DNA of 64,000 nt. It comes from Penicillus capitatus (lineage: Eukaryota; Chlorophyta). Positions 1-13,374 of this stretch are shown piece by piece. Made by a program: the position numbers and the translations under genes. The notes under the pieces were generated by a model. It was not told where the DNA came from, searched no databases, and saw only the letters and a list, made by a program, of their open reading frames with translations. The stretch spans positions 62,001 to 126,000 of the forward strand of contig OZ287698.1 in the NCBI GenBank assembly GCA_965649825.1. Direction: 5' to 3'. Within the stretch, counting starts at the first letter, position 1, and every line of letters begins with the position of its first letter.

Positions 1-873
1 TGTGCAAACCCGCAACGATAAACACCGTTGTTAATCGTTGGATACACCCACGCATTCACTGCATCTATCTTTTCAGCCAGGTGCTCGGGGTAGAGATTCA
101 ATTCTGGATGTTTCGCCAAGTCATTGAAGGCAGAGTTGAACATACGTACAATCTCGGCGCTTTCATTGTTCACAATGCACTTCTTCTTTTTGTCCCACAA
201 CACAGGAACTGAGTACTTTCCTGCAGAAATCACTTAATCCATGAATAGATCTGTCATGACAGATATCCGACCTCCTGTGTCGTTACTCAACTCGTACAGA
301 TCTCTGATAAACTTGGCATCGTTGTTCGGATCGGGAATGCACCCTTCATTGTCGAACGATCCAAAGCCTTTTTGGTTCGGACCGGGTGGATCTGAAGGAT
401 CTTTGAAAGCCCAACCTGCATGCTCATCTTTATCTGGGCGCGTCTTCTGCCACACTGGATGTGTCACCGAGAGGCCGATGTGGTCCTCTAGCCCCTATGC
501 GTGCATACGACTGGCGTTCGCTCTCGGCATCGCATTGGAAACCTTGAGTGCACGAAAGGCGGCACAGCGACTCGCCCACGGACAGGCATAGGATATATAA
601 AGATGATAGCGTCCACCTGCAACGAGATCTCGCTCGATTTTCAAAAAAGAGGCGACGAGGCAGACTTTCGGGTTCGAATTCGCCTCCCTTCTCGATGACG
701 TTGCGATAAGCAGCGTCAACTCTTTTGAATTCTCCAGTCACGCTTGTCTCATCGAGTGCTGTGCGAACGGTCGCTGACATGACAACTTCTCGCCGTTTGG
801 ATAGCAAAGCGGTTTGAACGACGAAAACGGGACGACTGAGATGCAAAGCCGTCGTCTGAAATAGGCACCGCAT
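1..873 (-). CDS. Glutathionyl-hydroquinone reductase (omega-class GST, ECM4/YqjG type), 3' end outside the window
   Basis: This enzyme family reduces glutathionyl-hydroquinones using glutathione. Minus-strand exons read in order: a Ser/Arg-rich leader; TGEFKR; then, after an intron at 617-665, GRYHLYISYACPWASR, which carries the family's catalytic Cys-Pro-Trp; then, after an intron at 495-542, THPVWQK; then, after an intron at 221-271, YSVPVLWDKK and NNGVYRCGFA running off the window edge. The three introns are 48-51 nt and all joins keep frame. I chose the ATG at 871-873 because it adds about 30 residues that look like an organelle targeting peptide (MRCLFQTTALHL...). An internal ATG at 778-780 would give a cytosolic form. 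It is divergent from DDX41, with about 125 bp between start codons. Confidence 0.85.
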
Positions 874-997
874 AGAAGATCCCAGAAGCTGTTTGCTCTT
901 TAGCGAAGAGTGACGAGAACTTAACGTAAGAGTCACCTCATCGGTGTTTGTACGTTCGTGCCTTGTGTTGATGCATGGCATGACGTCGCCTTCTACA

Positions 998-3062
<2,065 letters not shown>

Positions 3063-3120
3063 TGTAATGTGACGTGTCATTTCTCGTCAGCGCTGCGAGG
3101 GCGTCATTGACGTTGTCACC

Positions 3121-4518
3121 ATGAACACGGTATGTTCTTTCGGTTTCGCTCCCCGATCACATGCGCTGTCGCTCGGCGCAAGGACAGCGAAACGTTTCTC
3201 CTTGAACGGCAGTAGTGGACGCAGCAGGTCGTCGTCCTTGGTCGTTTCGGCGAAGAAGAAGAAGAAAGAGAGCATGGAAGCTGTAGAGAATGTGCTAAGA
3301 CGGACAGAAGAGATCCAGAAGCAGATGACCATGCTCAAATCGGAACTGATCGAGACTCAGGAGGCTGAACAGAAAAGGATGAAGGAGAACAGCGAGGTGA
3401 TGAATGCCGTGGCCGTTTTGCATTCGCTTGACGGGGCATTGACGATGTTGCTGGATCGACAAGAACGGTTCTTCAAAGAAGAGAGAGACTACTGGTTGGC
3501 TGAGAGAGGAGAATGGCAAAAACGCGAGTCTGAACTCAGAAGAGAGATTGCCCAGCTGAACGCGAAACTCTCGAGTCAAGCCCAGTCGCATTCTACAAAG
3601 CCGACGTCTTCATCCGAAGAGAAGATGAACTCGGTGAATACAGCCAAGGAAGCGGTGGAGGCGGTAGGCGATGTAGCCGAGAAGGTGAAGGCTTCTATTG
3701 GGTTGGCATTCGCAGCTGTCAATGCTGGAGATGTGTTGTCTGAAGACTATGAGAAACTGCTCCGTCCACCCTCCAACGGAAAAACTCTCCATGCGAATAG
3801 TCCTTCGACCGACAAGGAGGCAGATATTCCCGTAGAGACGGTCAAGAGTCCTCCCACGGGACCCCCACCGACCTTGGCGGTCGGAGATGATGATATCTAC
3901 TGGGTCAGCCAGTTGCAAGCAGCTCTCGGGAAGAAGGGATATTACTGTGGAGATGATGATGCGGAGGATTTCTATTTCGGCGAAGGGACCGTTTCTGCAT
4001 TGCTCACGTTTCAAGCATGCACGGGGCTCAAAGAAACAGGCACGACAGATGCAGTGACGTGGAAGGCATTGTTAGGTGAAGATATGAAACCCGTCGTCGG
4101 AGATGTCCATCCAGACAACACAGCATCGACAACGACCGATCAGAAGAATACCACTCCAACGGGAAATGATGAGGAACCGAAGGAATTTCCAGTTTTATCT
4201 GAGTTTGACGGTGGTAAAGAAGTGCACTGCTTTCAAGTCATGCTCGAGGTTGCTGGTTTTTCATGCGGAAAGGACGACATGATGTGGTGGCATTACGGCG
4301 ATGATACCATTGCTGCTATCAAGACATTTCAGGCATGTAACGGATTGCCACAGAGCGGTGTGGCAGACGCGCTTACATGGGAGAAGCTTGCTGGTGAAGG
4401 AAAGACGATGGACGATGTCTGCCGAGTCGTCGAGAAGGAACAGATCTACGAAGAAGACCTGACTAAATCTGATCGCGTGTGGTTGATGGGAGAACAAAGA
4501 TGGGAACGCAAACTGTGA
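3121..4518 (+). CDS. Plastid peptidoglycan-binding-domain protein, pTAC5-like
   Basis: Single-exon gene, 465 residues. Residues 1 to about 45 form a chloroplast transit peptide (MNTVCSFGFAPRS..., ending near VVSA) with Phe close to the N-terminus. Residues about 50-160 are a Lys/Glu-rich coiled coil. Two peptidoglycan_binding_1-like repeats follow at about 258-320 and 365-430; each has the pattern LQ(A/V)xL...G...GxxTxxAxxxFQAxxGLxxxGxxDxxTWxxL. Coiled coil plus PGB repeats behind a transit peptide is the layout I recall for plant pTAC5, a component of plastid transcriptionally active chromosomes; the assignment is inferred from architecture. Acidic stretches in the second half (DDDAED) are unusual for a DNA-associated protein. 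A TGTGACGT site lies 46 bp upstream of the ATG. Confidence 0.75.
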   Translation: MNTVCSFGFAPRSHALSLGARTAKRFSLNGSSGRSRSSSLVVSAKKKKKESMEAVENVLRRTEEIQKQMTMLKSELIETQEAEQKRMKENSEVMNAVAVLHSLDGALTMLLDRQERFFKEERDYWLAERGEWQKRESELRREIAQLNAKLSSQAQSHSTKPTSSSEEKMNSVNTAKEAVEAVGDVAEKVKASIGLAFAAVNAGDVLSEDYEKLLRPPSNGKTLHANSPSTDKEADIPVETVKSPPTGPPPTLAVGDDDIYWVSQLQAALGKKGYYCGDDDAEDFYFGEGTVSALLTFQACTGLKETGTTDAVTWKALLGEDMKPVVGDVHPDNTASTTTDQKNTTPTGNDEEPKEFPVLSEFDGGKEVHCFQVMLEVAGFSCGKDDMMWWHYGDDTIAAIKTFQACNGLPQSGVADALTWEKLAGEGKTMDDVCRVVEKEQIYEEDLTKSDRVWLMGEQRWERKL

Positions 4519-4904
4519 GGCTTCACTCTAGAGCTCCCAATGGGAAGAGAATCCGCATACTTAACGTGGCAATGCGAGAAAACTTATGGGGAGTATATGT
4601 ACGCACTCGTGTGTGTCTGTGTAATGATCAATTATATCGCGTCGAGGCCATGGTACAGAGAGCACGTTCGTTCACTGCGTTGGCCAAGAAGGCGACGCCA
4701 AAAGACGGCGATTTTCTGCAGGAGTGATCCTCGGCAGTTGTACGGTGGTGCATACACGGCAGAGGACTCTCGTTGCAAACTCACGGTTGTTGTCTGCGAG
4801 AAGTCGTCGCTTTCAAGTCTGTTTTCGCGATTTTGCGTCGCCCTGAAGCAGCTTGCAACAGGTTTTGCAGAGATCTCGCAGAAAACGACCGTCATCACTG
4901 ATCA

Positions 4905-6059
4905 ATGGCGTCCCACTTTTGCAGCATGTCCATCTCCGAGTTTCATCTCGTGGTGCACAAAGAGATGGTCTGATACCAGGCATTGCGGCGGATACCTGAG
5001 GATCGAGGGAATCGGCCAGGGATTGCTGCAAAGGGAAAGACTGTTGTGGTATGGTTCACGAATGATCTGCGACTGCACGACAACGAGATGCTCAAAACAG
5101 CACAGAACGCAGCAACGCATATTCTTCCATTGTTTGTCTTCGATCCGCGCTGTTTTCAAAAGGTCACTCAGAAGCGAACAGAAAACATCCTGCCAATGAA
5201 AGATCGATAGGGCCGATCGGGTTTTACGAGAATGGGACCCGTAAAGGCGAAGTTCCTGATAGAATGCGTGCAGAATCTGAAGCGAAATCTGGAAGAGATC
5301 GGATCCAAACTGTTCGTCAGATTGGGTCGGCCAGAAGAGATTCTACCATCCGTTGTCAGACAGATCGGCGCTTCGGATGTTTTCTGCCAAGATCAAACGG
5401 ATCATCAAGACATTCAGGTCAGGATCGTATATCTCCCTTCGATCTGTCACGAGCGTTCCTTTGCTCCTTGTGTGTTTTTAGACGCAGAAATCAGTGGCAG
5501 AGGTTCTAGAAGGCGTAGGTGCCCGTCTCCGCAGTGTTTGGGGATCGACGTTGCATCATGCAGATGATCTGCCATTCACTGTCAACGATCCGCCACTGCA
5601 CTTCGGTTCGATGCTTCGTTTCTAGATTACACAATGTCCTTGCAAATCGATATAGACTCTTTTCAAAAACAATTGGAATCTATCAAAGTAAGACGTCCTT
5701 CTGAGAGAATTGAGAAACTGGGAAAGCTGCCAACAACAACAAGGTGAACATGCTGTACGACTCTTTCTACCTGTGTTCAGTCTCCTGACTCCAGTCTGGA
5801 AGAACAACAGATCCCAGATTTGAAGCGTCTGGGCTTCTCGGACGTCCCACTGTCCAAAGCGTTCTCTGCCGATATGCTCGGTGGCGAATCTGAAGCACTG
5901 AAGCGACTGGGAAAGCTGTCATCGTCATCGGCGCATCAAGTTTCACTCTTGTCGATCTGGCTGGTAGATTCAAATTCGAAGATTACGGTGAAATGGCTAC
6001 ATTGTGTATCAATAGAAAGCGGGTTGTCTCTCACCTCGTCTGTTATATCACACATTTAA
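4905..6059 (+). CDS. Cryptochrome/photolyase N-terminal (alpha/beta) domain protein without a visible FAD domain
   Basis: Exons read KTVVVWFTNDLRLHDNE, then (intron 5163-5210) GPVKAKFLIECVQNL and VRLGRPEEIL, then (intron 5418-5481) VWGSTLHHADDLPF, then (intron 5606-5655) SFQKQLESIKVRRP, then (intron near 5746-5780) GGESEALKRLGK. This is the Rossmann-like antenna domain, closest to CRY-DASH and to the plant proteins that carry only this domain. The long FAD-binding helical domain that should follow is absent: downstream DNA is low-complexity. The end is unresolved. In the main frame the stop is at 6057-6059, but a different frame reads GASSFTLVDLAGR...RKRV, which resembles the domain's continuation and would need an intron or frameshift near 5915. 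Exon 1 (MASHFCSMSISEF, then an intron of about 50 nt) is tentative. Confidence 0.7.
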
Positions 6060-6130
6060 TGGACAACATGACGAAGAATCCCCACCATTCCCACACATTA
6101 AAAAGAAAGGTGTTTATTGGATGTTTCTTT

Positions 6131-6154
6131 ACGAACGAACGAACGAACGAACGA
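6131..6154. repeat. (ACGA)n microsatellite
   Basis: Six tandem copies of ACGA in the spacer downstream of the photolyase-domain gene. Confidence 0.9.
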
Positions 6155-6683
6155 GATGAAAGGGTGTTGCTGTTGTTGTTTGTCCAGGTAAAAGGTGTGC
6201 ATTGTTATTGGAGCTACTGTGGCACGATTTTTATCGCTTTTCTATTCGAAAACAGGCATGGAGGAGGAAGAAGGCAATGGTGGTGGAGGCGTCCACTTCT
6301 TCTTTCAAGGGCTGTTGTCATGTCGTCTGTTAGCTTCCATTGCATCTCAGAGAACACAGATCTACACAAAAGCAACATCACTTTTAAGTTTATTGTCCCT
6401 CTCATTATTCAATGTTAAGAGACTTTGGACAGAACCCGTTTCGGGGGACATACTTGGCACATTACGTAAGTTTGACGATGATGACAACGACGACAAGGAC
6501 GAGAAATCAAATACAGGCCCAAAGAAGAACACTAATGAAAGCAGAACATTGACGCATAAGCAACAAAGCAGCAGTGATTCACTGAGTAGGCATAACAACG
6601 GCGACGGCAACAACAGTAACAACAGATATATAGCTAACAGCAGCCATGCGTAAGTAATATTACAGGTGGCGATGACATGATCA

Positions 6684-6697
6684 ATCGATCGATCGAT
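6684..6697. repeat. (ATCG)n microsatellite
   Basis: About three and a half copies of ATCG, just beyond the stop codon of the minus-strand 5-phosphatase gene. Confidence 0.85.
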
Positions 6698-6700
6698 CTT

Positions 6701-9700
6701 CTACGTTGCTCGTAATAACACACCCACATCATAGTCTCTGGCAATCTGCCTCCATCCTGATTGTACTGCCTCGGCACGAAGAATGAGTCTTCGGTACAGT
6801 TTTGCTGAGTGTAGACGTTTTCCGATGCCTTTCTGTGAAACAGTGATCGTCACTTTTTCTGTGGCGCCCACAGCCAAGAGGAATGTGCGAGGCATGACAT
6901 CCAGCCATCCAGGCACATGTCGATTGGCGTTTTCTGCCTCTTCCGTAAACAATGCCACCTTTACCACTTTGTCGCTTCGATTCTGGACGTCCACGGACTG
7001 CTGTCCATCTCCAATGAACTCAAGGAATTTCGGATGCAGCTGGAGAGCAACTTTGGGCAGTGTGTCACTCATATCCTTGCGCAGAATATTGAACGACAGG
7101 TCTCGCATTTTCTCTTGAATGAATGCAGGAAAGTGGACATTCAGCAAACACCATACGGGTTTGTGATCTGAATCCGCCACCTCCATACAGGCGTTATAGA
7201 CTTCACAAGAGACAATGATATCATCTGGATCGTGGGCAGATGTATTGGGCGCCGCCGCACGGTCAAGAAAATTGACATGCTGAGGACTGTCTAATGGCAT
7301 GAGTGGTGTCTGTTCATCGCAGCTGGGAAAGTGTTCGTCCTCATCTTCAAGATCGAGAAATGGCTTTGAACCGCGGAAGAAAATGCGATCGGTCCAGGCA
7401 GGAACACGTTTCTTTTCACTGGAATCGTACCCTCCTCCAGGTCCTTTGTCAAACTTGTATGTCGGATTGAATTGAATGCGACCTTCCCTCAAGCCAACAA
7501 ATACCTTTTTCTCTTTCATTTGTGCTCGACACTGATCCAGACGAAGCAGCAGGGCAGCTTTGTCCTCTTTGATACGACCAATGGCATCTTCATAGTTCGT
7601 CTGAAGACGGTAATTGAAATCTCCCATCCAGACCAAGAGCTCTGCTTGCTGCAATCCACTGCTCACTTCCGTTTCGCCTGTCTCTTGCTCGAGGGATTTG
7701 AAGGAATCGAATCGGTCGTCATCTGTAAAGCTGTACTTTGGAGTGGGAGCCGCCATCCTTTGAGGCTGCACCATTAATGTACTGAACATATCTTTCTCTT
7801 TGGCAAAAGACAGCCCTTGGTTAATGCTGCGATAGTCATTGTTTCTCTTGGCAATGTTTTCTTTGTGTGCGGCAAAGTGTGCGGCAACGACAGTGACACG
7901 CCGCCGATAGAGTGAGAATGTAATGGCCACTCCGCCTTTGTTGCTTCCCACGCCCATGACTCCTGTTCCCACATGGGCAGTGCCCACATTGCCAACATAT
8001 TTCATCAGTTTTTGTCGGGCAAACACGTAAATAATGATCCCTGACATCTGCCGAAGGGCCACCCGCTTCCATCTTCGCTCAAAGATGCTGTTGGTTTCAC
8101 GGAGAGCGTGCTCGAATTCATCTGCCCACCAATTTGCCGTCGCTGAGCCCTTATCTGAATTAGACTTTGCATATTTGCCGATGGCCATTGTCCTTGCCAC
8201 ACTGCCCGTGCCTTCAACCTCCTGTAGACCCAGGACCACAATATCACATTCCTTTAGCTGACCATGACTGCACAGCCACGTGCGCAAAGACGATTCTGGT
8301 GGACGAGCTTGATTGACATTCCACGTGCCACACAGGATTTTGAATTTGTGAGGTACAGTCACATCTTTGATGCATGACATGAATTTCTGCCACGAGAGTG
8401 AATCCAGAGCTGGATGTGGAATGCCACGAGACCAACCTTCAAGCACAAACAAACACAGGGAGAGATGGATATCTTTGTTGTAACAGCAGTACCCTTGATC
8501 GATCCATCGGCAGCCAGAGAATAGACCAATGGTCCGAGTATGGTCATATCTATCACTGTTGTTTCGTGCGCTGACCAGTACTTCAGCTTGTTGAAGACCT
8601 GGTCGAAGACGACAATGCACCCATCATTAAGACCAACCCACATGCGATCATCAACGACACAGAGACACGACAAGCCACAAGAAAACACACATCGATCCTT
8701 TAATTGGCCATTCCATGAAAAACGTTCCAGATGTCCTTGCTTGTAGCCAACCCAAATCGTCCGATCCAACATTGGCGCCAATGCTTGTATTGGACTGAGT
8801 GTGATTTCTTCATCCGGAGCATGAGGCATCACAAACGTTGTCTGCAGCAGCGGCAGCACAGCCAAAGAATTAGCAAGAGGGCGATGGGGATGATGATGAT
8901 GATGTCCATACCTTTCCAGTGAACTGTTTTCCTATCCTCTTTCGGCCTTTGCCCAGAATTCGAGCCATCCTTCCAACCGCCACTTTTAACCCAGCTGTAC
9001 CAGCATCCATTTCAGAGTCCTCGTGCTCCATCGGTGTACGAATGCCAAATCGCTGAGCGCTGGCAATACGTCCATCTGCGTCCAGATCAAGTCCCCGAGT
9101 CGGATTGATGCGTTGCTGACGATCGGGAAAGGGTGGTGTGCCAAGAAACTCAATGGAGGCTCTATCCGTCTCAATACGGCCTAAGAACGATCCACTGTAT
9201 GCCTCCCAGATAGAAATATTGTTCTGTCCAGCAGTCCACACGACACTGCCACATGATGCGACAACAATGGCCTTGACGCCGCCGTGTGGTTTATCACCCC
9301 CAGGGCGTTTCAGTGGCATGCTTGTCGGCAGCTTGCCAACAGACACCTCGTGCCAGATGCGGACGGATCCACGTGAGCTGCCTGTCCACAGATCGCCCCA
9401 CATCGTCATGGCGATGGCATCAATAGAGCCATGCTTATGTGCTTTCCACTGATAAGCGCATTTAGTCAAGGGAATGGGTTCCTTTCCAACATAATGCATT
9501 TCGACAAACGAATCGTCAAAACCTAAAAGCAGAAGAGATGTGACGGATGCTGTCCATCCACTGCGAAGGCCGTGCCAAGAAAGAGATATCCTGATTGTTC
9601 ATGGACCAACATTGATGTGACTTTTCCATTAGCTTGATAGTGACTTGGAGGAATCTCAGAACAGATGGCACTGTCCACGTCTTCACTGTCAAGTCTACCT

Positions 9701-10803
9701 TCATCGAACAAAACCTCAAATCCACGACAACCTGTGATCGTAAGTTCACTTTTTGACACGTCCGTCAAATGCCCCTTGCGGATCATCTTGAATTCTGAGG
9801 TACTGTAGAACGCCGTTCTTTAGTGAAGGGGCCGCAATCAGCGATCCATTAACGCCAATCAGTTTCCGAGGATTAGCTGCTTCTTTCGATTTCAGTGGTG
9901 CCAGACGGGTCTGCACCGATACGAGACATGCCTTGGCAGGGACATCATCGAGCAGCCCACTATCTGACAGTTCCGTGGAGTAAGCAACATCGAGACTGAT
10001 GTCTTGCGTCAGCAAAGTGGGCCGTACAGAGATCGAACCGCCCCCTCCGTTCTCGGCGCCCCACTCCAAAGACATTCCCGCCGGCGCAACAGGAAGACTG
10101 TATGCACGTGTCTGTTGGTCCGAAAAGGATGAGCTGGATGAGGAACCGTCGTCTTCTGCATTGAACGGCGGATCTTCGTTCTGAGATACAGGCGCTTCGA
10201 GCGGAGTGATCCGTGGAGCAGGATACGGAAACGGCTGACTGATGGCACGGTTCACGATTTCGGATGTCACCTGACACTGATTCTACACAGCACACATGGA
10301 CGACATCATATCCTCCTCCAACGCCTGCCTGCCACTCAGCACCGACCTGAAGCACGGCGACGATCTTCAAAGCGTTGGAGAACTGCGTTTTGTTCATGAA
10401 ATGCTCTCCACAGGGAACACTGTACATCCACATCTGCAAACACCGACCGGCCGCCATTGCTCATTTCTGTTACCCAATGGACACAGCCGTGGCACACCTT
10501 TGACAGTTCTTCTGTGGGAAGACCTGTGCGCGTGAAGAACGACACGGCTTCAGTACCGTCGAGATATCCATCCCGATTGGCATCGGCTTCCCGGAACCAC
10601 ACATCCACCTGTTCCTTCCAAATGGCCTCCTGTACGTTTCCAAAGGGATTCAAATCTGGTTGTCGTATGCCGATGGGCGTTGTCTACAGATCATCGGTCA
10701 ATCGGCAGAAGCAGAGAGGGACAGTGCATGGACGGACCCCCATCGATGAGGATTTGTTCCACACCGGCAATTGCTGTTCAGAACTGCCGCTCTGCGATGC
10801 CAT
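6701..10803 (-). CDS. EH domain - WD40 - inositol polyphosphate 5-phosphatase fusion
   Basis: Eight exons (10738-10803, 10498-10683, 10347-10433, 9760-10270, 9576-9731, 8912-9522, 8493-8841, 6701-8436) sum to 3702 nt, giving 1233 residues. Residues about 30-115 form an Eps15-homology domain: VDVWFREADANRDGYLDG is its EF-hand, followed by EAVSFFTRTGLPTEELSK. A low-complexity linker follows, then a beta-propeller (GYLFLGFDDSFVE, GDLWTGSSRGSVRIW, IWVGYKQGHLERFSW). The C-terminal half is an IPPc phosphatase with all signatures: KILCGTWNVN, WMGDFNYRL, PAWTDRIFFRG, SDHKPVW; a beta-rich ASH-like tail ends it. WD40 plus IPPc matches plant FRA3/5PTase12-14 enzymes that dephosphorylate phosphoinositides or inositol phosphates. 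The EH domain is an addition I do not know from that family. The intron at 9523-9575 is GC-AG and one at 9732-9759 is only 28 nt. Confidence 0.88.
9523..9575 (-). other. GC-AG intron in the 5-phosphatase gene
   Basis: The donor reads G|GCACG and the acceptor TTTTAG. No GT donor in the exon keeps frame. With the GC donor the WD-repeat strand reads continuously as GYLFLGFDDSFVEMHYVGK. Confidence 0.7.
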
Positions 10804-11447
10804 CTTCATCCCTCTGTTCTGTGGATAGGCCATCATCCTCTCATCTCTTCCTTCGGAGGAGAATCTCTTTGTTAACTCCACTGGCAACAAGTCCTGTAAC
10901 CCACAGCTTCGCAGCAGCTTCGGCATGCAGATATCCACACTTTAAACGTGTCTGCACCCAACCCTGTCTGTGCTCTCTCCGACTTTAGAGGAGTCCGCAC
11001 AGTCGTGCTTTGCATGACACGAGCTGGAGATTTTGCCCATGACGCTCGTCGTGTCTCGTTTTGGAAGTCGACGGTCGTCAAGTCCCCACGTTGACTGTCT
11101 GGACCCCGGACGGCGTTGCGTTTTAAGTCGACATACTGAAAACCGCTCTTAGTGCCTTCCGCCGACTCTGCAGACACGTTTCGATCTCCCATAGGGTGCG
11201 ACGCCCCGAAAGAACACCACAAAACCGTAAAACGCTGAAGCTATTCTCAGTAGACGTTTCACAAAGCGATGAACACTTCCAATGAAAACAATGAGCTCCA
11301 ACGACTGAAACGAGAGCGGGGTACGAAAGTGAAAGATGAGGTGAAAGCTTTAGCGTGTCATTTCAACAAGAGGAATGGCACATCTTGCAGTTCGGTTCCG
11401 TTCACAATGACAAGACGGACGGGCAAACAACACATGCGATGGATAGA
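10804..11447. other. Intergenic region upstream of the 5-phosphatase gene
   Basis: About 640 bp between two genes on the same (minus) strand. Short open frames occur on both strands, but none shows splice-consistent continuity or a recognisable motif. It should contain the 5-phosphatase promoter and the 3' region of the PPR gene. Confidence 0.5.
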
Positions 11448-13374
11448 CTACACATCATCGATCCGCCGCCGAGCAGCTCTGTCCACGTTCCTCGTCACAC
11501 GAGCAGTTTCGACGACCGAAGCTGGCAGCAGACGAACGAGCTGTGGCCAGCAATACAGTAGTCTCTTCGTCACAAGCGTCACGCATTGTGCATCCGCGCC
11601 ATCAGAGATCATGGTATTGAAGATCTTCACTGCTTTCTCCCACTCTCCCGTCTTCTCAATGGCGTTGATGAGTCCCAGATAGATGTAGTGGTTTGCTCGA
11701 ATGCCTTCGCTCTGCATCTGTTCGTACAGCGCCAAGGCCTCCTTCAGTTGTCCGTTACGCCCACAGGCAGAGATAATGGAGGAGTAGGTCACGACGTCGG
11801 GCTGCAGCTGGTGATGTGACAGAGACTTGAATATATGTAGAGCGGCTTCCCAATCGCCTCCTCTTCCGAGGCAGGTAATCAGAGCATTGTAGCAGATGAG
11901 ATTGGGCTTCACTCCAGCCAACTGCAGTTCTCTGAATATCTCTAATCCCAGTTTGTGTTTCTGCCCCTTTTGACAGGCGACGATAAGAGATGACAGCGTC
12001 ACGGAATCGAGTCTCATGTTTTTCTTTTGCATAGCTCTGAGCAGATCTACTGCTTCATCTACTCTGCCTTGCTTGGCACAGACGGCGATCATTGTGTTGA
12101 ATGTGTAATGGTTTGGCTGAATGGTGGAGTCCTCTCTTTGACTGATCTTCAGCATCATATCAAAGATCTCCACAGCACGATCGTATTGTCTGCATCGGTT
12201 GCAGGCACTGATTATCGTGTTGTACGTAACGCTGCACGGTTGGATGCCATTTTTCAGCATGCTCTGGAAGACGGACCATGCCTGAATCCATGCATGCCCA
12301 TTTGCACAGGCAGCAATTAATGTATTGTATGCTTGACGATCTGCCTGGATGCCATCCGACTCCATTTTTTCAAAGATATGGAAGGCCTCTCTCCATTTAC
12401 CCTGCTTCTGCAGTGCACCCATCACAGTTGTATAGGACACACAGTTTGGCTTCACGCCAGACTGCTCCATCATCTTAAACGTATCCATGACTGCTTTCAA
12501 GTCTCCCACGGCAGCACCGACATTGATCAGTGCTGTGTATGTCACCACATCAGGCAACAGCGAATTCGAACAGAGCTCATCAAATAGCTTGATAGCGCGT
12601 GGGAGATCTTTGGCTTTGACACACGCACTGATGGCAGAGTTGTAGGCAATGTTGTCCAGTCCACCAGTGTTGTGTTTCATTTCTTCAAAGAGTTGCATGA
12701 CATGTCTTGTATCAGATCCGTTGCGGGAAAACACATTGATCAGACTGGTGTACAGGCGTTTGTCCCTTGTCAACGATGGTTTTTTCTTCTGTAAGTAACG
12801 AAATGTTTCCAGGGCTCGGTATCTCTTTCCACGTCGATCCAGGATATCGATCAATTCGAGTAGATCCAGAAAGGAGAGCTGCATTCGGCATAGGGTCCTG
12901 TCCAATGATGCTGTGGAAGGAAGGTCCACGATTTCATCTGCCCATATACTGAGCGGCGATCGTGTTTGATCAGCGATGTCTTCCTGGTCATGTGGTTGAT
13001 AGAATTGCTCCGTGGAGACTTGCAGGGACGTCGAAATGGCTGAAGAGAAAGCGGGCTGCAAAAAACAGATCCCTTGAGCAGAAGACAGCCAGTATGTGGC
13101 AATGATGTGTACCTGCGTGACAGTTTCGCGGCAGGGCGTCTTCGGTGAAGGCACATCTTTGAGTGCTTTGTTCTGGACCTGAACGAGAAGGGACTCATGG
13201 AGAAGACAAGACGAACGAGAAGCGTGTTTCGTTGCGCACTTTGTCTGGTTTGCGGTTCTTCGCTGTTCTTGAGACGACGGATCGAGACGACGCTATCGTC
13301 GAAAGCGCCGTCTTTATCCACCATCTCAATGCGGACCCCGTCGAACCCGAGATGACAGGACGTGAGATCTGCAT
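11448..13374 (-). CDS. P-class pentatricopeptide repeat (PPR) protein, probably organellar
   Basis: Exons 13213-13374, 13113-13178 and 11448-13055 sum to 1836 nt, giving 611 residues. At least ten 35-residue PPR motifs run from about residue 160 to 560, for example YNSAISACVKAKDLPRAIKL, VTYTALINVGAAVGDLKAV and VTYNTIISACNRCRQYDRAV. All are P-type with no E or DYW extension, which suggests RNA stabilisation or translation rather than editing. The N-terminus (MQISRPVISGSTGSALRWW, then many Ser/Arg and no acids until about residue 45) is typical of a plastid or mitochondrial targeting peptide. The first intron is only 34 nt. The C-terminus ends in a basic tail (RNVDRAARRR). The target RNA cannot be deduced without decoding residues 5 and 35 of each repeat. 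Confidence 0.9.

Larger units (their letters stand above)
6060..6700. other. Intergenic spacer between convergent genes, low-complexity
   Basis: I see no convincing gene here. The stretch holds the tandem ACGA and CGAT tracts listed separately, Asp/Asn/Lys-coding simple repeats (GAC/GAT/AAC runs around 6475-6620) and presumably the 3' untranslated regions of the two flanking convergent genes. Confidence 0.6.

Noticed and set aside
241-591. Open plus-strand frame of 116 codons
   Set aside because: It lies antisense to well-supported exons of the hydroquinone reductase and has no family features.
10872-11222. Minus-strand frame upstream of the 5-phosphatase gene
   Set aside because: It starts at a non-ATG codon, has no splice-consistent link to the EH exon and no motif; treated as spacer.
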